A stretch of 33,572 bases of DNA from Pyrolobus sp. (GCA_015521195.1 WAOO01000092.1:1-33572); one strand, 5' to 3'. Positions 1-7,138 are shown, counted from the first letter of the stretch. Translations and numbers: made by a program. Notes: generated by a model not told the origin, from the letters alone.

Positions 1-429
1 ATAGTCAAGTATGAGCATCTCGCGGTCCGGCTGCTCTCCGGCATGGTCACCCCCAACACGAGGATATACGCCGCCGCGATACTCGGCGACGTGGCAGCCG
101 ACATATGGAGCCTAGCCAACACCCTCGCAACCCTCGCCGAGACCCGCGGAGCCCCCGGCAAGACCGAGAGGCTCTCAAAGCTCCTGGCTGGCATGAGGGA
201 GGCCCTGAGCGAAGTGGGGAGAGCCGAGGGCCTGGAGGCCCTCAGGAAGCTACTGGACAGGGTCTCGCAGCTTAGGATGGAGGCGGGACGCGCAATGATA
301 GACGCCGAGAAGCCCGTCGAAGCAGCAGCCGCAGCAACACTCCACCATGCTGCGCGATACTTAGAGATAGCGGTAAACGCGCTGTTATGCAACGAGATGG
401 TAGCCCGCATATTCCGAACAGTAAAGTAG
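1..429 (+). CDS. Hypothetical helical protein, 5' end outside the window
   Basis: The reading frame is open from base 1, so the gene very likely starts upstream; the first in-window ATG is at 43, but the 14 codons before it are also open and protein-like. What can be seen is about 142 residues of Ala/Leu/Glu-rich, almost entirely helical sequence with no zinc site, signal peptide or membrane segment. I do not recognise the family. It stops 70 bp before tRNA-Ser, and a TATA-like box for that tRNA lies in the gap. The upstream neighbourhood that might explain it is not present. Confidence 0.6.
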   Translation: MVKYEHLAVRLLSGMVTPNTRIYAAAILGDVAADIWSLANTLATLAETRGAPGKTERLSKLLAGMREALSEVGRAEGLEALRKLLDRVSQLRMEAGRAMIDAEKPVEAAAAATLHHAARYLEIAVNALLCNEMVARIFRTVK

Positions 430-457
430 CAATTATACCCCTTAACCACTCCGCATC

Positions 458-466
458 CTTTTTAAA
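458..466 (+). promoter_or_regulatory. TATA box for tRNA-Ser
   Basis: CTTTTTAAA lies about 37 bp before the mature tRNA 5' end, which would place transcription start roughly 10 nt upstream of the tRNA. That is a normal arrangement for crenarchaeal tRNA genes. Confidence 0.55.
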
Positions 467-498
467 CCCAGAGTTTTGAACTAGGGCTAATGGCGAGT

Positions 499-586
499 GC
501 CGGGGTCGCCTAGCCTGGCTAGGGCGCCGGCCTGCTAAGCCGGTGGGGGCAACCCCGCGCGGGTTCAAATCCCGCCCCCGGCGCCA
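499..586 (+). tRNA. tRNA-Ser(GCU)
   Basis: Full cloverleaf by eye. The acceptor stem GCCGGGG (499-505) pairs perfectly with CCCCGGC (576-582). The discriminator is G583 and the CCA end is encoded at 584-586. The anticodon stem CCGGC/GCCGG encloses the loop CTGCTAA with anticodon GCT (534-536), reading AGC/AGU. A long variable arm with GGGG-CAA-CCCC is the class II hallmark of tRNA-Ser. The T arm is GCGGG-TTCAAAT-CCCGC. No intron is seen. Confidence 0.96.
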
Positions 587-717
587 CTCATCCTCAAGCC
601 GTACTCATTGTTCATTAAAGCGTCTATTAATGAGCAGAGAGTCGCTTCGGTCCTATCCCCGCCCTTTCTTATACCTTTACACTGTTCAACCTAGTTCTGC
701 TTACACGTGGGAACCAT
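587..717. other. Intergenic region with TATA-like box
   Basis: This stretch separates tRNA-Ser from the next gene. TTCTTATA near 666-673 is a plausible TATA box for the gene starting at 718, giving a leader of about 20 nt. No other RNA or coding signal is convincing here. Confidence 0.35.
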
Positions 718-1509
718 ATGATAGGGATTGTCGTGGAGCTTGGCGAGATGTTCCTAAGGCTGGTGGAGGGAGTTGCGCGTATACGTGAGGCAGCCAGGGC
801 ATCATGGTTCAATAACAGTAGGGGGCCTGATTCTCTAGCGTTTATCGAGGCTGCTGTACCCCTCGAGTATGGCGGCGGTCGCGGTGTTTACAATAGCCTC
901 GGGTTTCTAGGAGAGCTTCGCAAGCTTGGCGTCGAAAAAGGCCTCTATCTCTACCTCCCCTTTGTGCGTCTGGAGGGTGTCGTAGATGGCGATGTGAGCA
1001 ACGTCTATTATAGCATTGTTGGCGGCCTCGTGGTGAGCGTCCCGAGCGATGTTGAAATGGTAGAAGGGGTGAGCGTGGAGCTCGTCGAAGCTAGATTGTT
1101 GAAGCCTAAGAGGCTCTCACAGTTCCTCATAGACCCTCTGTTATCCACCCGGCTGCAGAGGCTTTACGATGCTGCATCCACAGTCCGTGATTGCAGGGGT
1201 GGAGTCACAGTACTGGTTAACGGTATAGAAGCGCGGGGATACACCCTTCCAGCCTTCATCAAGTGCTTCGTAACAGGTGTGCTTGACGATGTGCTCGGCG
1301 AGGATGAGTGGAGGAGCCTCCTGGAGGCGAATGCTGTATCCTCGAGTCTAGTCGAGGCGGCTAAACGGGGCACCTATACCTTGGCACTAATCCGCAAAAG
1401 GGGAGCCCTGTTAACCCGGCATGCACTCACACTACTCAGTATGATTGTAGGTGAGGAGCTGGAGAGGCGGGAGCCCGCGCGGGAGGATGGTGCCGCGGCC
1501 GGGATTTGA
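718..1509 (+). CDS. Conserved-looking hypothetical protein, 263 aa
   Basis: The ATG at 718 follows a TATA-like box by about 45 bp and is the first start in a long open frame. The protein is mixed alpha/beta, soluble, with no Cys cluster, P-loop or membrane segment. I do not recognise the family. The end is unusual: the last codons, reading roughly DGAAAGI, and the stop TGA lie inside the antisense tRNA-Glu gene. The TGA comes from the complement of the tRNA TΨC-loop region. The codons before the overlap look like ordinary coding sequence, so I take the gene as real and the overlap as genome compaction. Confidence 0.6.
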   Translation: MIGIVVELGEMFLRLVEGVARIREAARASWFNNSRGPDSLAFIEAAVPLEYGGGRGVYNSLGFLGELRKLGVEKGLYLYLPFVRLEGVVDGDVSNVYYSIVGGLVVSVPSDVEMVEGVSVELVEARLLKPKRLSQFLIDPLLSTRLQRLYDAASTVRDCRGGVTVLVNGIEARGYTLPAFIKCFVTGVLDDVLGEDEWRSLLEANAVSSSLVEAAKRGTYTLALIRKRGALLTRHALTLLSMIVGEELERREPAREDGAAAGI

Positions 1510-1565
1510 ACCCGGGTCACGGGCTCGAGAGGCCCGCATACTTGACCGGGCTATACTACCGCGGC
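1488..1565 (-). tRNA. tRNA-Glu(CUC)
   Basis: Reading the minus strand, acceptor GCCGCGG (1565-1559) pairs with CCGCGGC (1498-1492). The discriminator is A and an encoded CCA is at 1490-1488. The anticodon stem CGGGC/GCCCG encloses the loop CTCTCGA, giving anticodon CTC, which reads GAG. The T arm is CCGGG-TTCAAAT-CCCGG. No intron is seen. The 3' end overlaps the 3' end of the plus-strand gene ending at 1509. Confidence 0.95.
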
Positions 1566-1590
1566 ACCTGCCGGTTCCCTTGGCTTCGCC

Positions 1591-2049
1591 TTACCCCTTT
1601 TTAGCTTTACTATACAAGTAGAGTTCCACGAGAAGCGTCACGAGGCCCACTTGCCCCCAGTCTAAGGCGAGCACGCGGGTCGTCACCCCCGTGTGTGGGT
1701 CACGGTACACTAGGAGCACGTGTAGGGGTAAGGGTATCTTCTCGACGCGAACGGCGACTATCTTCACCGTTTCCATGCTAGGCGTCATAGCGACGGGTAC
1801 CTGTGCGTGGAAGACGCTCGGTGTCGTGAGGAGTGGTGTTAGTGGGAGCAGAGCTATAGACGCGACTATAAGGAGCACGCGCGTATACACGCTTGATATC
1901 GTGCCCCTCGCGGCGAGGGCGATTATGTACGATGCTACGAGGGCAGTGTACGGGTTGTGCGTTGCGGCTGCAAATGCCGCCGCGATAATCGGGTACGTCA
2001 CTAGGGCTAGCGCTGCCTGCTCTTCCCCGCCAAGCCGCAAGCCAGCCAT
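1591..2049 (-). CDS. Small integral membrane protein of unknown function
   Basis: The 152-residue protein has hydrophobic segments at about residues 11-28, 33-48 and 55-76. A more polar beta-rich stretch follows (about 80-130), then another hydrophobic segment near 133-147 and a short basic end (KAKKG). No transporter or enzyme motif is recognisable. The start at 2049 sits two bases after the nep1 stop on the same strand, so the two are almost certainly co-transcribed. The function is not known and the link to Nep1 may be only positional. Confidence 0.65.
   Translation of the reverse strand: MAGLRLGGEEQAALALVTYPIIAAAFAAATHNPYTALVASYIIALAARGTISSVYTRVLLIVASIALLPLTPLLTTPSVFHAQVPVAMTPSMETVKIVAVRVEKIPLPLHVLLVYRDPHTGVTTRVLALDWGQVGLVTLLVELYLYSKAKKG
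1595..1606 (-). promoter_or_regulatory. TATA box for tRNA-Glu
   Basis: On the minus strand the sequence reads GCTAAAAAGGGG, centred about 35 bp before the tRNA 5' end. It overlaps the last codons of the membrane-protein gene that stops at 1591, so the tRNA promoter is embedded in the end of its upstream neighbour. Confidence 0.5.
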
Positions 2050-2051
2050 CC

Positions 2052-2789
2052 TTAGAGGAGCCCCAGCTCGTCAGCTATTAGGCTGAGTGTCGCAGACGCC
2101 AACGTCCACGCCTCTAGGCGAGTCACAGGCTCATAGACCTTTACCGAGGGGAGACCCTTCAAAGCCCCCATACTCCTCTCGCTTGGAGCACCCTGAGGAA
2201 AGCCCGGCAGAAGGAGGGCTACCCTCCCACCTCCTCTCACAACGCGCGCAGCCTCCCTTGCAACCTCCCTGACGCGGGCGCGTTGCCCCCCAGACTCCCA
2301 GGAGTAGAGTACGACGGCCTCCGGTCGGAGCTGACGCAGCAGAGACGCGAGTGTAAGGGGCCTCGCGGTTATCAACGGCTCCTCGGCGTCCGGCGGCACC
2401 TGTCCAGTCGTAAGCAGCTGCTCCATCAGCCCCACAAACCTGTTATAGTTCCTCGGGAGCCGGGTACCAGGCTTAATGTGCAGCACGTAATCTGCTATTG
2501 TGTGGACGTAGACCTCCATAACCCCCTTCTCGACGAGGGGGTTCGACGTGGCCTCCAAGAGTATAACATGGACTATATCCGGCCTCCCCCTCTTACCTGC
2601 ATCTTCAAGCTCCTTGGAGCGCATAGCTTGGTGGTGGAGAGATGCGTCTAGGAGTGTCTCCTCGGGCTTCTTGCCCCTCCTCCATGCCGGCTTGTAGACT
2701 GAAGGGTGGCGTGTGAGCTCCCTGGGTACAAGCTCCAGGCTCGCCTCGAATATCACAAGTTTTAATGGCCTCTCTTTGCCGGCCACCAT
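2052..2789 (-). CDS. nep1: Nep1/Emg1 rRNA pseudouridine N1-methyltransferase
   Basis: This is a SPOUT-class methyltransferase that in this family makes N1-methylpseudouridine in helix 35 of 16S rRNA and aids small-subunit assembly. Family signatures visible in order: LLDASLHH, RPDIVHVILLEATSNPLV, VYVHT, TRLPRNYNRFVGLMEQLL, and a C-terminal SAM-loop region LLPGFPQGAPSER. The frame runs open to 2867, but the first 26 residues would be low-complexity and would overlap the divergent gene. The ATG at 2789 (MVAGKERPLKLVIFEA) gives a normal N-terminus and follows a TCTAAACC box near 2818-2826. It lies head-to-head with rnp4 and in front of a small membrane-protein gene. Confidence 0.92.
   Translation of the reverse strand: MVAGKERPLKLVIFEASLELVPRELTRHPSVYKPAWRRGKKPEETLLDASLHHQAMRSKELEDAGKRGRPDIVHVILLEATSNPLVEKGVMEVYVHTIADYVLHIKPGTRLPRNYNRFVGLMEQLLTTGQVPPDAEEPLITARPLTLASLLRQLRPEAVVLYSWESGGQRARVREVAREAARVVRGGGRVALLLPGFPQGAPSERSMGALKGLPSVKVYEPVTRLEAWTLASATLSLIADELGLL
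2758..2767 (+). promoter_or_regulatory. TATA box for the rnp4-yhbY-rps19e operon
   Basis: AGTTTTAATG lies within the first codons of nep1 on the other strand. It would start transcription near 2789, about 20 nt before the GTG chosen for rnp4. With the nep1 box near 2818-2826, it makes two overlapping, interleaved divergent promoters. Confidence 0.45.
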
Positions 2790-2808
2790 AGGCTCCTGGG
2801 TACCAGGA

Positions 2809-3240
2809 GTGTCGAGCAGGTTTAGACTGCTAGCCCGCGACATTGCGCTGCAAGCTGTGAAGCTCATACTCTTCTATGCCAGGGAGGCGGCCCGCCGCGG
2901 CGACTACGAGTACTCGCGCAGGCTTACCGAGCAAGCGTGGCGAATAGTCGAGAAGCTAGACGTGCCTACGCCTAAGAGTCTACGCAGGTGGGTATGCGAG
3001 AGGTGCGGAGTCCCCCTCATACCGGGCGTCACGGCGAGGGTGAGACTAGAGCCCCGGGGGCGAAGAGGCTCGAGGTTGACGGTGACATGTCTTATCTGTG
3101 GGTGGATGAAGCGCTACCCCTACGGGAAGGAAAAGGATGCGCGTAGACCTCAAGAGGCTGAAGGAGCTGGTGCAGCAGGGGCCAGCCGACGTCATCATAG
3201 GGAAGAACGGGTTGAGCGAGGGGGTTCTACGCGAGATTGA
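2809..3240 (+). CDS. rnp4: RNase P protein component 4 (Rpp21/Rpr2 family)
   Basis: This is a protein subunit of archaeal RNase P, which matures tRNA 5' ends. The N-terminal helices (ARDIALQAVKLILFYAREAA, RRGDYEYSRRLTEQAWRI) lead into a zinc ribbon, CERCG about 60 residues in and CLICG about 25 residues later, followed by the family-typical basic WMKRYPYGKE. The frame is open further upstream, but that part would lie inside nep1 and looks like a shadow. GTG 2809 is preferred because it follows a TATA box by about 45 bp. The C-terminal tail of about 34 residues is read through 104 bp that also encode the YhbY N-terminus, so it is low-complexity and may not be conserved. Confidence 0.85.
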   Translation: MSSRFRLLARDIALQAVKLILFYAREAARRGDYEYSRRLTEQAWRIVEKLDVPTPKSLRRWVCERCGVPLIPGVTARVRLEPRGRRGSRLTVTCLICGWMKRYPYGKEKDARRPQEAEGAGAAGASRRHHREERVERGGSTRD

Positions 3241-3532
3241 CAGGAGGTTGAAGGAGAAGGGCGTGATAAAGGTCAAGGCGTTGAAATCCGCGCTGGCCGT
3301 CACAGGCCTCGACCGTAGGGAGCTGGCGAGGCGGGTCGCCGAGGCGGTGAGAGCGAGACTCCTGGACGTTAGGGGCAGAACCTTCGTCCTCTACCGGCAC
3401 GAGGATTATGTCAGAGTCGTCGAGGGCGGTAAGGGTGGGGAAGGCAGCGCTGATAATAGGGCGGCCTCGGCCCAGCCACGGGGGAGGAGGAAGAGATGGT
3501 CACAGCGCTTGAAGTACCCCCAGACCTATTGA
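3137..3532 (+). CDS. YhbY-like CRM-domain RNA-binding protein
   Basis: A single CRM (CRS1/YhbY) domain fills most of the protein: [11 protein letters not shown], then the [17 protein letters not shown] helix region, [10 protein letters not shown] and a final RTFVLYR strand. CRM proteins bind structured RNA and the stand-alone YhbY type is linked to ribosome assembly. That agrees with the position between an RNase P subunit and ribosomal protein S19e. ATG 3137 has a purine-rich GGGAAGGAAAAGG just upstream. It overlaps rnp4 by 104 bp and rps19e by 37 bp. The Arg/Lys-rich C-terminus is partly set by the S19e overlap. Confidence 0.85.
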   Translation: MRVDLKRLKELVQQGPADVIIGKNGLSEGVLREIDRRLKEKGVIKVKALKSALAVTGLDRRELARRVAEAVRARLLDVRGRTFVLYRHEDYVRVVEGGKGGEGSADNRAASAQPRGRRKRWSQRLKYPQTY

Positions 3533-3969
3533 TAAAGAGGGTTGCAGAGGAGCTCAAGAAGTACCCCCAGATTAGGCCGCCAGTATGGGCCTATTACGTG
3601 AAGACCGGTGTGCACAAGGAGCTTCCTCCTCAGGACCCCGACTGGTGGTACTACCGGGCAGCCTCGATACTCCGCAAGCTCTACAAGAGGGGGAGGCCGG
3701 TTGGCGTGGAGAGGCTCCGCACAGCCTACGGCGGCAGGCTCAACCGCGGCGTGGCTCCAGAGCACTTCGTGAAGGGCTCCGGCTCCATCATCCGCAAGAT
3801 ACTCCAGCAGCTTGAGGCGGCGGGGCTGGTCACCAAGGTTAGGAGGGGGAGGAGGATACTCGGAAGGACGCTCACCCCCAAGGGCCGCAGCCTACTCGAC
3901 AATATAGCCTATGAGATAATGAGGGAGCTTGCACAGCAAAACCCAGAGCTTCAAAAATACCTACGGTAG
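3496..3969 (+). CDS. rps19e: Ribosomal protein S19e
   Basis: The 157-residue protein shows the S19e pattern along its length: [56 protein letters not shown], and a winged-helix tail [20 protein letters not shown] with [13 protein letters not shown]. It is an archaeal/eukaryotic-type small-subunit protein needed for 30S maturation. The ATG at 3496 lies inside the end of yhbY (37-bp overlap) after GGGGGAGGAGGAAGAG, a good ribosome-binding site. Confidence 0.97.
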   Translation: MVTALEVPPDLLIKRVAEELKKYPQIRPPVWAYYVKTGVHKELPPQDPDWWYYRAASILRKLYKRGRPVGVERLRTAYGGRLNRGVAPEHFVKGSGSIIRKILQQLEAAGLVTKVRRGRRILGRTLTPKGRSLLDNIAYEIMRELAQQNPELQKYLR

Positions 3970-3999
3970 AGTCTTACACGAACACGGGCGAGGCCCCCG

Positions 4000-4344
4000 T
4001 TGAGCGAGTATTTCGACTCCGAGCTTGAAGAGATTCTCCGTAGAAAGCAGGCAGAGCTCCAGAGGAGACTGGCAGAGGAGCAGCAAAAGAGAGAAGCCGA
4101 GCTGCGAGAGGCACAGAGGCAGGCCCTTCTACGCAGAATCCTAACCCCCGCCGCCCGCGAGAGACTAAACAACGTGAAGCTCGTGAGACCAGAGCTCGCC
4201 CACATCGTCGAGGACCAGATCATAGCGTTGGTTCAGGCTGGCCGGCTCAGGCCCCCCGTCGACGAGGATATTGTGAAGCAGCTTCTAGAGGCCGTCTACG
4301 AGCAGACGAGGTACGAGCCGAGGATAAGGATAAAGAGGAAGTAG
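4000..4344 (+). CDS. PDCD5-family DNA-binding protein
   Basis: The 114-residue protein has the archaeal PDCD5/TFAR19 layout. It begins with a charged, Glu/Arg/Gln-rich helix (about residues 8-46) and continues with the core LTPAARERLNNVKLVRPE. It then shows the helix pair EDQIIALVQAGRL and DEDIVKQLLEAVYEQ, ending in a basic tail (RIRIKRK). The start is TTG at 4000, giving MSEYFDSELEEILRRK; no ATG fits. It follows rps19e by 30 bp, the usual archaeal order S19e-PDCD5, though the L39e/L31e genes often found next are absent here. The molecular role is only loosely known (DNA binding, possible ribosome link). Confidence 0.9.
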   Translation: MSEYFDSELEEILRRKQAELQRRLAEEQQKREAELREAQRQALLRRILTPAARERLNNVKLVRPELAHIVEDQIIALVQAGRLRPPVDEDIVKQLLEAVYEQTRYEPRIRIKRK

Positions 4345-4402
4345 CCGAGTCCCAGCGATTTTTACGTGGAATACTGTAGAGTTGTTTTTCTCACACAGTA
4401 CG

Positions 4403-4435
4403 CTTTATAACAAATGATTCGCACTATTAATAGTG
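4403..4435 (+). promoter_or_regulatory. TATA box plus palindromic candidate operator
   Basis: CTTTATAA (4403-4410) is a clear TATA box predicting transcription start near 4432-4434. The perfect 14-bp palindrome CACTATTAATAGTG (4422-4435) covers that predicted start site, just before the V4R gene start. A symmetric site in this position is what a dimeric repressor would use. Confidence 0.5.
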
Positions 4436-4444
4436 GTTGGGAGC

Positions 4445-4933
4445 ATGGCTGCCGAGTGGCGTGAAAAGCTACGCGAGATCGTTAGGAATGAGAGTATATT
4501 GATAGCGAAAGACGTCATAGTGGACCTATACACGGCTTTCGAGAAGTTCCTAAAGTTCGCCGGGCCCGTGTTATACACTGCGGCGAAGAAGGCCGGACGC
4601 CATATGGCCAAGGTCCTCATGGAGAAGGGCGTTGTGAACCAGGATAATGGTCTGGAGGCGCTGCTAGAGTCTATAGTGGATGCTGGATATGCATCAGAGG
4701 CTAGGATTCTCGGCGAGAAGGACTCCAAGAAGGAGAGGATTATCGAGGTTTCAATGAAAGGGACTCTGCTAGGGGCAAAGCTGCAGAGGAAGAAGCCTGT
4801 GGACCTCCCCATCGCCGGCTATATGGCTGGTTGGCTGGAGGCGGTATATGGTAAACATGTTGACGTTAAAGAGGTTGCGTGTATGGCTACGGGGAGGGAC
4901 GAGTGCGTATTCCAGATACATATCAAGAAGTAG
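4445..4933 (+). CDS. V4R (4-vinyl reductase) domain protein
   Basis: The V4R fold is a small-molecule-binding domain found alone or in transcription regulators. The C-terminal half shows its pattern: LDLPIAGYMAGWLEAVYG-like helix, then VKEVACMATGRDECVFQI with two Cys eight residues apart (about 146 and 154), a pair often kept in the family. The N-terminal half is helical and includes FEKFLKFAGPVLYTAAKKAG. There is no DNA-binding domain in this 162-residue protein. ATG 4445 is preferred to GTG 4433, which coincides with the predicted transcription start. The gene stands alone behind its own promoter and palindrome. The ligand is unknown. Confidence 0.85.
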   Translation: MAAEWREKLREIVRNESILIAKDVIVDLYTAFEKFLKFAGPVLYTAAKKAGRHMAKVLMEKGVVNQDNGLEALLESIVDAGYASEARILGEKDSKKERIIEVSMKGTLLGAKLQRKKPVDLPIAGYMAGWLEAVYGKHVDVKEVACMATGRDECVFQIHIKK

Positions 4934-4947
4934 TCGGCCCCGGCAGA

Positions 4948-5484
4948 CTATGCTATACCCCTCGCGCGTGCAAGTAGAGCCAGGAGGACTGTCTTCCCGT
5001 CTAGCAGCTCGCCTCGAATGGCCATCTCGTATAGCCTGTCAAACGGCATCCTAACCGTCACGAGTATCTCATCCTCCTCTGGTCTAGGCCTGGTCTTGGG
5101 GTGGGCTCGCGCAGCGTAGAGATGCATCTTCTCGCTGCTCGTCCCGGGAGTGGGGTACACCGAGCCTAAGTTGATCAACTCGTCGGCAGCCAGCCCAGTC
5201 TCTTCGAGTAGCTCCCGTCTTGCGGTCTCCTCGGGAGACTCTCCAGGCTCGATCGTCCCGGCTGGCGCCTCTAGAAGCCAGCATCTGCACCCGGGCCTCC
5301 ACTGGCGTAGTAGGACGACGCTCCCATCTTGCAGTATGGGTAGTATCGCGACCGAGCCCGGGTGCTCGAGGAGGTCGCGAGTAAACCTCCTACCCTCATA
5401 CTCCACGACAACCCTCTTCAGCGAGAACCTTCTCCCAGCGCACAGCTCCCTCTCCTCTACAACCTTAACACCACTCCCCTGCAC
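4948..5484 (-). CDS. Nudix hydrolase, ADP-ribose pyrophosphatase-like
   Basis: A perfect Nudix box is present: G-x5-E-x7-REUxEExGU, seen as GTIEPGE followed by RRELLEETGL (about residues 76-98). Upstream are the strands SVAILPILQDGSVVLLRQWR and the region WLLEAPAG that precedes the box in ADP-ribose pyrophosphatases. GSVYPTPGTSSEKMHLYAA downstream matches that subgroup, so hydrolysis of ADP-ribose or a similar nucleoside diphosphate is likely. The frame is open to 5538, but that would overlap the divergent gene; GTG 5484 leaves a short gap. Four Cys (ELCAG, GCRC) are unusual for this family. Confidence 0.88.
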   Translation of the reverse strand: MQGSGVKVVEERELCAGRRFSLKRVVVEYEGRRFTRDLLEHPGSVAILPILQDGSVVLLRQWRPGCRCWLLEAPAGTIEPGESPEETARRELLEETGLAADELINLGSVYPTPGTSSEKMHLYAARAHPKTRPRPEEDEILVTVRMPFDRLYEMAIRGELLDGKTVLLALLARARGIA

Positions 5485-5514
5485 GCCGGTGACACCGGGT
5501 AGAGGAGGTTGAGC

Positions 5515-5883
5515 TTGGAGCAGAAAGATTGCGGCCACTACGAGAACCTCTTCTACGAGACTATGGAGAGGTTCCTGGTTACAAAAGAGGGGTTCGCCGA
5601 CCTCCTACAGGAGCTCGTCAAGAGCATAGAGGAGCAGCTGGAAAGGGCGAACGAGGAGCACGTGATGATGCCCATGGTCGGCGTCGTCCTAGCTCAGGCC
5701 GCGGCAAGAGTCTATCGCACCCTACGCGAGACAGGGGTAGGCAAAGAGGAGGCGCGGGAGATAGCAGAGGCGCAGATGTGCGGCGCCTACCGGTACGCGT
5801 TGAAACTGTTCAGGGAGATGGTCGAGTCTGGTGTTTTGGACGAATCCCCATCCTCTCCTGCCACGGGGCAGCCTCCTCCCTGA
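5515..5883 (+). CDS. Hypothetical helical protein
   Basis: The protein is about 122 residues and helical, starting MEQKDCGHYENLFYETMERF, with LQELVKSIEEQLERANEEH and a Pro-rich end (SPSSPATGQPPP). GAGGAGG at 5502-5508 sits six bases before TTG 5515, so I prefer this start over TTG 5509. The family is not recognised. The last 74 bp overlap the 3' end of the minus-strand gene ending at 5810, and that overlap encodes the Pro-rich tail. Confidence 0.6.
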   Translation: MEQKDCGHYENLFYETMERFLVTKEGFADLLQELVKSIEEQLERANEEHVMMPMVGVVLAQAAARVYRTLRETGVGKEEAREIAEAQMCGAYRYALKLFREMVESGVLDESPSSPATGQPPP

Positions 5884-6355
5884 CACCTATACACTCGTCA
5901 ATCCATTCGCGGACACCATACTCGTCTACAACAGCCTTCACGCACGGGTTTTCGCCGCTACACAATACCCTACCGTCGTCGCTGCAAGGCCTCATACGTG
6001 GTAGTAGCCGTATCCTCTGAGACCAGGTGTCAGCCTCATAGTCTGGCATTACGCGAGGGTTTGTGGCCAACGCGTAGGGAACCTGCTCCACGTAAACATG
6101 TATCGGCATCACATCGCCGTCCTCAAGCCTGACCCTCGCTATAGTGACGAAATCCCAAGGTTTCCCCATAACCAATGCCGTCTCCTTCTCGCTCAGCGGG
6201 TTGATTAGCGTGAACACCACGTAATCATCGCTGCCGTGCCTCGTCTCGATGTAGACGACGCCGGGTGCCTTGTACTCGGCGTAGACCGGCACACCCTTCC
6301 TGCAGGCCTCCCTCAGTATATCGAGAGCGATGCGTGTGAGTCTAATCGGGTTCAT
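5810..6355 (-). CDS. Hypothetical protein in the hydrogenase protease operon
   Basis: The ATG at 6355 overlaps the stop of the hydrogenase protease gene as ATGA, a classic translational coupling junction; a TTG 12 bases upstream is also in frame. About 181 residues: an N-terminal helix, then beta-rich sequence (VPVYAEYKAPGVVYIETRHG, DYVVFTLINP, DFVTIARVRLEDG, PIHVYVEQVPYALATNP). The C-terminal part carries four Cys (MRPCSDDGRVLCSGENPCVKA, then WIDECIG). The Cys may bind metal but do not match a known motif. Operon position suggests a role near hydrogenase maturation, which is inference only. The end overlaps the convergent gene by 74 bp. Confidence 0.65.
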   Translation of the reverse strand: MNPIRLTRIALDILREACRKGVPVYAEYKAPGVVYIETRHGSDDYVVFTLINPLSEKETALVMGKPWDFVTIARVRLEDGDVMPIHVYVEQVPYALATNPRVMPDYEADTWSQRIRLLPRMRPCSDDGRVLCSGENPCVKAVVDEYGVREWIDECIGVREEAAPWQERMGIRPKHQTRPSP

Positions 6356-6882
6356 TTGCACCCGCAAGCACCAGCCTCCCTCCTAGCGCAAGCCTCGTCT
6401 ATAGATGCTCTAGACCCGAGAACCTCCAAAACTCTCCTAGCAGTATCCAGTAGTAACCCGCAAGCATCACGCGAGAGCCCCTCGCCGAGCACAAGCCTAG
6501 AGGCGCGGGGAGCAACTATGACAACGCGGCCGTTGAAAACGCCTGATGCCCGTGCAATCAGTGCGATGTTGACGGGGTTAGATTCGTGGGACGAGATGTT
6601 CATCAGCACCTCTGCAAGCTCCTCGACACTAAGCCTCTTAGGGTCAACCTCGACAACGGCGATTTTCGCACCCTCGGGTAGCGCGTCGGGGTCAGCGGCA
6701 TCCACGAAAACCACCAGGCTACGATTCTCGAGGTAAGCGGCTACACCCGGCTCCAGCGCCTGCAGAACCATAACGTCAAAGTCGCGGCTCCGAGTACACT
6801 TCTCGAGGATTACTCCAACGCAGTAGCCTATAGCGTCATCCCCTGCCAGCGGGTTACCCACTCCTATCACGAGAGGACGCAT
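6352..6882 (-). CDS. [NiFe] hydrogenase maturation protease
   Basis: Member of the HycI/HybD/HupD endopeptidase family, which removes the C-terminal tail of the hydrogenase large subunit after nickel insertion. The N-terminus VIGVGNPLAGDDAIGYCVG is the family signature, with the metal-binding acidic residue at D16. The other two expected Ni-sensing ligands appear as D61 in VVFVDAAD and H99 in ISSHESNP. The length of 176 aa is normal. It sits in a minus-strand operon diverging from the hydrogenase structural genes, and that cluster's large subunit carries a cleavable tail. The Cys-rich end (CARREAGACGCK) is not typical. Confidence 0.92.
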   Translation of the reverse strand: MRPLVIGVGNPLAGDDAIGYCVGVILEKCTRSRDFDVMVLQALEPGVAAYLENRSLVVFVDAADPDALPEGAKIAVVEVDPKRLSVEELAEVLMNISSHESNPVNIALIARASGVFNGRVVIVAPRASRLVLGEGLSRDACGLLLDTARRVLEVLGSRASIDEACARREAGACGCK

Positions 6883-7123
6883 TCCTCAACAGCCTCACAA
6901 GCTCATCATCGTCGCTGAGCCCCATGGAGCGTTTTATACCCTCGATAAGCTCCTCAGCATCCTCCTTCTTCACCCTAAAACGGTACAAGTCTTCGAGCAT
7001 AAGCTGGCCGAGGGTGTTCTCAACCTCGCTTGCAACCTCTTCCCGGACCCGGTTCAGGTAGCCGAAAAGCCGGAATATAGCATAGAGTCTTTCGCGCTGA
7101 GGCATGCCCCTGGTCAGCCGCAT
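6854..7123 (-). CDS. Small hypothetical protein, first gene of the protease operon
   Basis: The 89-residue protein is helical and charged (RERLYAIFRLFGYLNRVREEVASEVENTLG, then EDLYRFRVKKEDAEELIEGIK), with no Cys and no membrane segment. It overlaps the maturation protease by 29 bp, so the two are surely translated together. A GTATATAA box at 7142-7149 lies close upstream. The family is not recognised. A hydrogenase-specific chaperone or assembly factor is possible from context, but nothing in the sequence proves it. Confidence 0.6.
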   Translation of the reverse strand: MRLTRGMPQRERLYAIFRLFGYLNRVREEVASEVENTLGQLMLEDLYRFRVKKEDAEELIEGIKRSMGLSDDDELVRLLRNASSRDRSG

Positions 7124-7138
7124 TTCAGTTCACGTATC

